Of a stretch of DNA of 7,602 nt, positions 1 to 4,097 are shown one piece after another (the first letter of the stretch is position 1; each line of letters begins with the position of its first letter). This DNA comes from Candidatus Saccharimonadota bacterium. GTDB taxonomy: Bacteria; Patescibacteriota; Saccharimonadia; Saccharimonadales; Saccharimonadaceae. The notes beneath the pieces were generated by a model that saw nothing but the letters and a program-made list of their open reading frames with translations, was not told where the DNA came from and did not search any database. Made by a program: the position numbers and the translations under genes. The stretch spans positions 1 to 7,602 of the forward strand of contig JAFWEB010000059.1 in the NCBI GenBank assembly GCA_017515925.1. Reading direction: 5' to 3'.

Positions 1-284
1 GAACTTGTAAGGTTTGGACTATTCCAATTTCGCTCGCCACTACTTTCGGAATCATTGGTTATTCTCTTTTCCTCAACCTACTAAGATGATTCAGTTCGGC
101 TGGTTCCCGTCTCCTTACCCTATGTGTTCAGGCAAGTGCAATACGACATGACTCGTATTAGGTTTCCCCATTCGGAGATTCCCGGATCAAAGCTCGCTCT
201 CAGCTCCCCGAGACTTATCGCAGAGTTCTACGTCCTTCATCGGTATTGATTGTCAAGGCATCCACTATTAGTGCCCTTGTAACC
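1..284 (-). rRNA. rrl: 23S ribosomal RNA, 5' part (domain I), runs off left edge
   Basis: Read on the minus strand, this is the 5' start of large-subunit rRNA. It begins GGTTAC at 284 and soon reaches the conserved GTGGATGCC. It then has GATGAAGGACGT, CTGCGATAAG, CCGAATGGGGAAACC, the GAGGAAAAGA block and AGTAGTGGCGAGCGAA, in the same order as domain I of E. coli and B. subtilis 23S rRNA. The 5' end is placed at 284 by analogy with the GGTTAA start of those genes; the mature end could be a few bases away. About the first tenth of the gene is present. No 16S gene lies upstream: the next gene on the strand is an aminopeptidase. The gene therefore has its own promoter and leader and appears unlinked from 16S. 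Confidence 0.97.
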
Positions 285-303
285 TTTTTATGCATTGACT
301 TAA

Positions 304-332
304 CTAGCAATCGACGTTCAATCAATCGCTAG
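304..332 (-). repeat. 11-bp leader hairpin just upstream of 23S
   Basis: On the minus strand CTAGCGATTGA pairs with TCGATTGCTAG: 11 continuous pairs including two G-U, with a 7-nt loop, ending 20 nt before the mature 23S end. It is the strongest structure in the leader. The two G-U pairs favour an RNA hairpin over a DNA palindrome. It is a candidate processing site or folding aid for the unlinked 23S precursor. The usual long 23S processing stem would need the 3' flank, which is outside the window. Confidence 0.5.
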
Positions 333-340
333 ATCCGTCT

Positions 341-362
341 ACAATTTCTGTTGTCAAATTGT
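341..362 (-). repeat. Leader hairpin ACAATTT-8-AAATTGT
   Basis: This is a perfect 7-bp A/T-rich inverted repeat with an 8-nt loop in the 23S leader, between the boxA-like site and the last hairpin. Its role is unknown; it may be part of leader folding or processing. Confidence 0.4.
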
Positions 363-386
363 TAATCGGAAATTAGACTGCTTGGC

Positions 387-400
387 AGTTCCAAAGAATG
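387..400 (-). promoter_or_regulatory. boxA-like antitermination site in the 23S leader
   Basis: The minus strand reads CATTCTTTGGAACT, close to the B. subtilis rrn boxA (TGTTCTTTGAAAACT, from memory). It lies downstream of a short hairpin and about 100 nt before 23S. In known systems boxA RNA recruits NusB/NusE to make rRNA transcription resistant to Rho. Its presence in a 23S-only leader would fit an unlinked gene that must carry its own antitermination signal. The last three bases overlap a small hairpin (377-389), so this is a motif resemblance only. Confidence 0.5.
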
Positions 401-441
401 GAAATATACCTCGCTTAGATTTCCTCACTTTTTAGACAGAG

Positions 442-456
442 GTAACTATCAGTTAC
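442..456 (-). repeat. Leader hairpin GTAACT-3-AGTTAC
   Basis: This is a perfect 6-bp inverted repeat with a 3-nt loop, about 10 nt after the predicted 23S transcription start and before the boxA-like site. The position matches boxB-type hairpins of rrn leaders. With a stem this short it may instead be a 5'-end stabiliser or chance. Confidence 0.45.
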
Positions 457-472
457 TTGCTTAACTTCCCCT

Positions 473-501
473 AGTATATCGCACTTTCTCAAATAATGCA
501 A
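473..501 (-). promoter_or_regulatory. 23S rRNA promoter (TTGCAT-17-TATACT)
   Basis: On the minus strand a -35-like TTGCAT (496-501) is followed after exactly 17 nt by the -10 box TATACT (473-478). The discriminator that follows is G-rich (AGGGGAA), and the start point should be near 465-466. A G-rich discriminator is typical of growth-rate-controlled and stringently controlled rRNA promoters in well-studied bacteria; that control is inferred here. The promoter lies between the aminopeptidase stop codon and the 23S leader, so 23S need not rely on readthrough. Confidence 0.75.
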
Positions 502-504
502 TAC

Positions 505-521
505 TTTTTTTGGACTTTTTT
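505..521 (-). promoter_or_regulatory. Phased A-tracts, UP-element-like, upstream of the 23S promoter
   Basis: On the minus strand an A6 run (516-521) and an A7 run (505-511) have centres about 10.5 bp apart, one helical turn. They fall at roughly -50 to -55 and -39 to -45 relative to the predicted start. Those are the distal and proximal UP subsites bound by the RNA polymerase alpha C-terminal domains in E. coli rrn promoters. They probably bend the DNA and strengthen the promoter. The whole element is squeezed between the aminopeptidase stop codon and the -35 box. Confidence 0.55.
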
Positions 522-530
522 CCACAATTT

Positions 531-2987
531 CTATATAAGCTCTTTTAGATGTCTATGTACATCTTCTTTGTCTAGCGCAATTAACCTCATTCTAGAGGCA
601 ATTTCTCCCTTAGAAACATCTATTGCGCGACGTAAAGCTGGATCGTTTAGCATTGGCGCCACAAAATCATTATATTTGTCGGATTCTTCCTTGGTTTTGA
701 TACTGCTGGCTAGAACTTTGATGTAGTCCTCTAACATTTTATCCCCTGTTAACTGCTTGACGTAATCCCAGTTTTCCAAAATCCAATCAAAAGCTAGCTG
801 GTGCGTGTAATAATTTCGGAGCATAAATGCCAAGAGATAAATATGGTCTTGTGGGCGCACCACCTCTGGTTTTTTCAGAAGTTTTGCCAAATCTTTACCA
901 TGATCCTTGGTGCTAGCTAGCACATAGAGCAAATCTTCTTTTATCTCTGGAGAATGCTCTTTTTTATACATATCAACGAAATCTGAGAAGACTTTTTCAT
1001 CTGTTTCACGCATTTTGGCGCGCATGATTGCTTGGCGCATCTCTGGATCTAGCTCGGCCAAATTCTTCTTATACATCTTGGCTAGAGCCTTGTTCACCTC
1101 TTTATCTTTACAGAAGTAAGAATTTGCAATAATAAGGGCGCGGAGTTTTATTTCGTCGTCACTATCACCTTCACGCGTAACTAGGCCTAGGCGGTCTTTC
1201 TGCTCCTCTATAGTCTGAGCGACATATTTCAACAAATCATCATAATCTTCGTCTTCTGGGCTATAGAATAGCTTGATATTGCCAAATACACCGGAAATCA
1301 TCTCCCAGATACGGTAATTTTTCTCTTTTTTAAACTTTGGTGGGAGGTCTAACAGAGAAGCGGAAGACACCAGGGAGGTCTTGGCTAAGAAAATTCGATC
1401 AATAAAGAGGCGAAGTTTCTGCTCCAGAGAGAGCTTAGAAAAATGCGCCATTTTATCGGCAAATTCGTCCGAGGCAAGATTGATCAGATAATGTCCAGAC
1501 ATATCATCTGTTACCTCTGGGATTTCCCATTTGGTATCATCTGTTGCCCCTGTGATTAGGAATCTCTGCTGGTTTTCATCAGTGATTACAGGGTATCCCG
1601 GCTGCAAAATCCAGGTATCCATGAATTTTTTAACATCAAAATCGGCATAAGGCTGCATTGCTGCCCAGAGGTCGTCTCCAGAGGTATTAGAATAGGCGTG
1701 AGCCTTGAAATAATCTCTCATTCCCTGATAGAAATTCTTTTCTCCGAGTAAACGATAGAGCCAAAGCATCAATCTGGCACCCTTGGCATAGACAATTGCG
1801 CCATCAAACAGGGTGGCAATCTCCTCTGGATCATTTACTTCTTGCTGAACAGCCTGCACTCCTGGCAAACAATCTCGGCTGAGCGCTGCAAAACATTCAC
1901 CAGTATAAAAATCTTCAAAAATCTTGTAGCTAGGATATATTGCGTCCACACAGACATATTGCATCATATTGGCAAAACTCTCATTTAGCCAGAGATTATC
2001 CCACCATTTCATCGTCACTAAGTTGCCAAACCACTGATGAGCTAGCTCATGCGCGATCACTGTGGACACATATTCTCTGTTCTCGTGAGTGGATTCCTTA
2101 TCTATCAAAAGGCATGATTCGCGATAAGTGACTAGGCCCCAGTTTTCCATTGCACCAGCTTCAAAATCTGGAATTGCCACCTGATCTAGCTTCTCTAGAG
2201 GGTATTTGCCGAATTTCTCACTATAAAAATCTAGAGATTTAGTAGCTACATCATTGGCATAAGTCAGACAAGTAGCAGGGTGATTAAGCGTGCAATAAGT
2301 GGTGACTTTGATGCCTTTTGCTGAGGTCTTGGATTTCTTGTGGAAACGGCCAATACAAAATGCCAAGAGATAAGTGGACATTCTAGGAGTAGTTTCAAAA
2401 GTTACAATTTTCTTCTTGACTTTGGTATCAATATTTACACCTTTGCTAGGGTCTATATCAGGATTAACAGATTCGTATTCTAATACGCGATCCTCTTTGG
2501 CAGGCATATTAGAGATTATTGTATCCTCTGTATCAGGAGTGATAATTTTAAGATCAAAGGTTGCCTTGGCCTCTGGCTCGTCAATACATGGGAAACATTC
2601 TCTGGCATAATGACTCTCAAACTGAGTAGAAACTAAGCGCTCTAGATGAGGCTTTTTCTCGCCTTCTTCTTGACATTCGTAGGTAGAAAGATAGCAACCA
2701 TTCATGTTTTTGCTAAGGATGAAGGTGTATTTGACGGCGATTTTGACCTTAGAATTTGTATTATTTTTTCTAGCAATTGTCAGCTCGTCATCCAAAAGAT
2801 TAAAAGCAGATTTTTCACCATCTATCTCCACCTCTGTAATTTTCAGATTTTTGGCGTGCAATCGGATTTTGTCTTGATGTGGAACACCGGTGATCTCAAC
2901 ATGACCAAAGACTTTTTCGGTGGTTTTGTTGATATTTAACTGAATAAAGTAGTTTTCTGGGGTGAATTGCTCTAATAATCTTTCCAT
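531..2987 (-). CDS. M1 family zinc aminopeptidase (PepN/ERAP-like)
   Basis: The 818-residue product should remove N-terminal amino acids from peptides with one catalytic zinc. Counted from the chosen start, the substrate-binding GAMEN motif is at 278-282. The zinc site HELAH is at 313-317, followed after exactly 18 residues by the third zinc ligand Glu336 in WLNESF. The catalytic Tyr is probably Tyr400 in IVYAKGA. The N-terminal beta domain precedes these, and the C-terminal 300 or so residues fit the helical ERAP1-like domain. The length is normal for the family. There is no signal peptide, so it is probably cytosolic, cutting imported or recycled peptides. The frame is open 12 codons further, but the -10 box at 2994-2999 lies inside that extension and upstream of ATG 2987, so ATG 2987 is preferred. 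The stop is TAG and no clear terminator separates it from the 23S promoter. Confidence 0.93.
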   Translation of the reverse strand: MERLLEQFTPENYFIQLNINKTTEKVFGHVEITGVPHQDKIRLHAKNLKITEVEIDGEKSAFNLLDDELTIARKNNTNSKVKIAVKYTFILSKNMNGCYLSTYECQEEGEKKPHLERLVSTQFESHYARECFPCIDEPEAKATFDLKIITPDTEDTIISNMPAKEDRVLEYESVNPDIDPSKGVNIDTKVKKKIVTFETTPRMSTYLLAFCIGRFHKKSKTSAKGIKVTTYCTLNHPATCLTYANDVATKSLDFYSEKFGKYPLEKLDQVAIPDFEAGAMENWGLVTYRESCLLIDKESTHENREYVSTVIAHELAHQWFGNLVTMKWWDNLWLNESFANMMQYVCVDAIYPSYKIFEDFYTGECFAALSRDCLPGVQAVQQEVNDPEEIATLFDGAIVYAKGARLMLWLYRLLGEKNFYQGMRDYFKAHAYSNTSGDDLWAAMQPYADFDVKKFMDTWILQPGYPVITDENQQRFLITGATDDTKWEIPEVTDDMSGHYLINLASDEFADKMAHFSKLSLEQKLRLFIDRIFLAKTSLVSSASLLDLPPKFKKEKNYRIWEMISGVFGNIKLFYSPEDEDYDDLLKYVAQTIEEQKDRLGLVTREGDSDDEIKLRALIIANSYFCKDKEVNKALAKMYKKNLAELDPEMRQAIMRAKMRETDEKVFSDFVDMYKKEHSPEIKEDLLYVLASTKDHGKDLAKLLKKPEVVRPQDHIYLLAFMLRNYYTHQLAFDWILENWDYVKQLTGDKMLEDYIKVLASSIKTKEESDKYNDFVAPMLNDPALRRAIDVSKGEIASRMRLIALDKEDVHRHLKELI

Positions 2988-2993
2988 GGTTCT

Positions 2994-3002
2994 ATTATAA
3001 CA
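2994..3002 (-). promoter_or_regulatory. Extended -10 promoter abutting the aminopeptidase ATG (leaderless)
   Basis: On the minus strand TGT-TATAAT is an extended -10 box (TATAAT at 2994-2999). Only six bases (AGAACC) separate it from ATG 2987, so transcription should start at or within a base or two of the start codon. No Shine-Dalgarno site and no good -35 box are visible. The mRNA is predicted to be leaderless. The promoter lies in the 26-nt gap after the membrane-protein stop codon. Confidence 0.7.
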
Positions 3003-3013
3003 GATACAAAAAG

Positions 3014-3406
3014 CTAGAGACACATCATTATTGCGACAATGCTCAGCCCAAGGTTTAAAATAGATAGAAGAAGAGAACTCACCAGAGAAGAATCACGGTT
3101 TTTAATATATTTCTTAACTTGATCTATACAGACGGTGACAGCCGCTATTACGCTAATAATAATCGGCAAGACTACTACTAATGCTGCAGCATCGGCATGT
3201 TGCAAATTATTTCGCTGGCTAAAAGCATAGATACCAAAACTAATATTGACCAATATCATAACAACCAATCCGCCTAGTGGATTTTTCTTTTTGCTCTCCA
3301 AACTCTTAGTTAATTCCTCAGTAGAGCTAAATGGTCCTGCCATATTTTTATCGTTTTCTGCATCTTCTATAGCTTTATATGTTTCTTTGTTTGGCTCGTT
3401 TAGCAT
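3014..3406 (-). CDS. Small three-helix membrane protein, unknown function
   Basis: The 130-residue protein has a charged, Lys/Glu-rich N-terminal region of about 40 residues and three hydrophobic segments at roughly 44-62, 74-93 and 108-128. The last segment runs almost to the C-terminus (IMMCL). A basic loop (VKKYIKNRD) separates the second and third segments, which orients that loop towards the cytoplasm. I recognise no catalytic motif or named family; it resembles the generic small DUF-type membrane proteins common in reduced genomes. The frame can be read from a TTG at 3418, but that codon overlaps the Shine-Dalgarno GGAG (3413-3416), which lies 6 nt before ATG 3406, so the ATG is chosen. 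The stop is TAG. The aminopeptidase starts 26 nt downstream on the same strand but has its own promoter. Confidence 0.8.
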   Translation of the reverse strand: MLNEPNKETYKAIEDAENDKNMAGPFSSTEELTKSLESKKKNPLGGLVVMILVNISFGIYAFSQRNNLQHADAAALVVVLPIIISVIAAVTVCIDQVKKYIKNRDSSLVSSLLLSILNLGLSIVAIMMCL

Positions 3407-3437
3407 TTCTATCTCCAAAAAATATGCTTATGAGGTA

Positions 3438-3446
3438 ATTATACCA
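3438..3446 (-). promoter_or_regulatory. Extended -10 promoter of the small membrane protein
   Basis: On the minus strand TGG-TATAAT (TATAAT at 3438-3443) gives a start near 3431 and a short 5' UTR of about 25 nt carrying a GGAG Shine-Dalgarno site. No convincing -35 box is present 17 nt upstream. It is divergent from the promoter at 3480-3508. Confidence 0.65.
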
Positions 3447-3479
3447 TACCCCTCCCCGCAATATTTGTTATCCTTATGC

Positions 3480-3508
3480 TTGCCTTATCTTATCTCCCCT
3501 GATACAAT
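3480..3508 (+). promoter_or_regulatory. Promoter of the nuclease-like gene (TTGCCT-17-TACAAT)
   Basis: TTGCCT (3480-3485) and TACAAT (3503-3508) are spaced by 17 nt. The -10 is preceded by TGA, giving an extended -10 as in the neighbours. Transcription should start near 3515, giving a 5' UTR of about 23 nt before ATG 3538. It lies back to back with the membrane-protein promoter in a 131-nt divergent intergenic region. Confidence 0.6.
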
Positions 3509-3527
3509 CCTAGGAAACAGAGGTAAT

Positions 3528-3554
3528 ATGTACATTCATGAAGAAATCATTTAG
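3528..3554 (+). other. Possible 8-codon upstream ORF overlapping the nuclease-like start
   Basis: GAGG (3520-3523) lies 4 nt before ATG 3528, which opens MYIHEEII and stops at TAG 3552-3554, overlapping the first codons of the main gene in another frame. The main ATG 3538 lies 14 nt from that Shine-Dalgarno site, unusually far. Either the small frame is translated and tempers or couples expression of the main gene, or it is accidental and the main start is recognised without a well-spaced site. There is no conservation evidence. Confidence 0.3.
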
Positions 3555-4005
3555 AAATATTCAACCTGGTCACGGAACAATCCATTACGAACAAAATACA
3601 AAGAAAGAACGCGCTGATAAGATCAAAGAATACAAAGAAGCTGAACGTCTATTAAGAGAAGTTGGTGGTAACTTTTTGATTCTTCGTGAGTCTAGAAAAC
3701 AAGGCATCTCTACCCCTGATATTTCACGAAATAAAACTGAATACATTGAAATCAAACACCCCGACTCTTTAGTCGCACTAGACACTCGCCTACGCCAAGG
3801 GATAATGCAGCTTCTCTACGAAAAGAACCAAATCAGCAGCTCATCTCTTAAGGTATTAATTCTAATCTTAGGCAAGAAAATGCGTCATGTTTCAGATGCT
3901 AAAATAAGGCAAATTGTAAATCAACGGTTAAAAGAAGTCTGGAAATGCGAACTCGATCTGATAATCATCCGAAATGGCAATAAAAAGTTGGAGATCTACC
4001 CTTAG
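3538..4005 (+). CDS. Small PD-(D/E)XK nuclease-like protein (CdiA-CT-like signature), hypothetical
   Basis: The 155-residue soluble protein has no recognised name. Its core matches the layout of PD-(D/E)XK nuclease folds: a helix with Glu34/Glu36 (KEAERLLREVGG), a strand and basic loop, then Pro60-Asp61 (TPDI), then Glu71-Ile-Lys73 (YIEIKHP), then a helix with Gln87 and Gln91. The spacing recalls the tRNA-cutting C-terminal domains of CdiA-type contact-dependent toxins, where an E...PD...EhK pattern forms the metal site. Here the domain stands alone, without a secretion region. The first 30 residues are basic and probably disordered. No immunity-type partner follows: alaS converges from the other side. 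It could equally be a housekeeping nucleic-acid enzyme or a resolvase-like protein. The start at ATG 3538 is the only one in frame nearby. The stop is TAG. Confidence 0.75.
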   Translation: MKKSFRNIQPGHGTIHYEQNTKKERADKIKEYKEAERLLREVGGNFLILRESRKQGISTPDISRNKTEYIEIKHPDSLVALDTRLRQGIMQLLYEKNQISSSSLKVLILILGKKMRHVSDAKIRQIVNQRLKEVWKCELDLIIIRNGNKKLEIYP

Positions 4006-4018
4006 CCCCATCAAGAAA

Positions 4019-4055
4019 CCCCCACATCTCGCAATTACGTCGAAATGTTGGGGGG
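4019..4055. terminator. Hairpin between convergent genes, possible bidirectional terminator
   Basis: CCCCCACAT (4019-4027) can pair with ATGTTGGGGG (from 4045) with a one-base bulge, closing a loop of about 17 nt. It lies in the 92-nt gap between the nuclease-like gene and alaS. Read on the minus strand the stem ends in GGGGG followed by TTTCTT, a weak U-tract suited to alaS. On the plus strand the T-rich stretch (TATTTTATCTCTTTTT) starts only about 10 nt later. Termination is plausible but not textbook. Confidence 0.5.
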
Positions 4056-4097
4056 CTGTACTCCTATTTTATCTCTTTTTCAGATAATCGTCAACCA

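Larger units (their letters stand above)
285..466 (-). promoter_or_regulatory. Transcribed leader of the 23S rRNA gene
   Basis: Between the predicted start point (about 465-466) and the mature 23S end lie about 180 nt without an ORF or tRNA. They are rich in inverted repeats: hairpins at 442-456, 377-389, 341-362 and 304-332, with a boxA-like site at 387-400. The order, a promoter-proximal hairpin then boxA, resembles the boxB-boxA order of classical rrn leaders. This suggests antitermination and processing elements attached directly to 23S instead of following a 16S gene. A second pairing, 407-412 with 439-444 (TACCTC/GAGGTA), overlaps the first hairpin and could be an alternative fold. The structures are read from the sequence; the function is inferred. 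Confidence 0.7.

Noticed and set aside
512..525. TGGA/TCCA mini-hairpin after the aminopeptidase stop as a terminator
   Set aside because: The stem is only 4 bp and is followed by A-runs, not T-runs, on the minus strand. The A-runs are better explained as an UP-like element.
285..530. tRNA or 16S 3' end upstream of 23S
   Set aside because: No cloverleaf, no GGTTCGAATCC-type T arm and no anti-Shine-Dalgarno or conserved 16S 3' block could be found on either strand.
496..726. 76-codon plus-strand frame opposite the aminopeptidase C-terminus
   Set aside because: It starts in the 23S promoter region, has no ribosome site and overlaps coding sequence on the other strand.
2374..2939. Open frames on the plus strand opposite the 5' part of the aminopeptidase gene (2374-2610, 2646-2939)
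   Set aside because: They are antisense to well-supported M1 peptidase sequence, with hydrophobic content explained by complementing charged codons.
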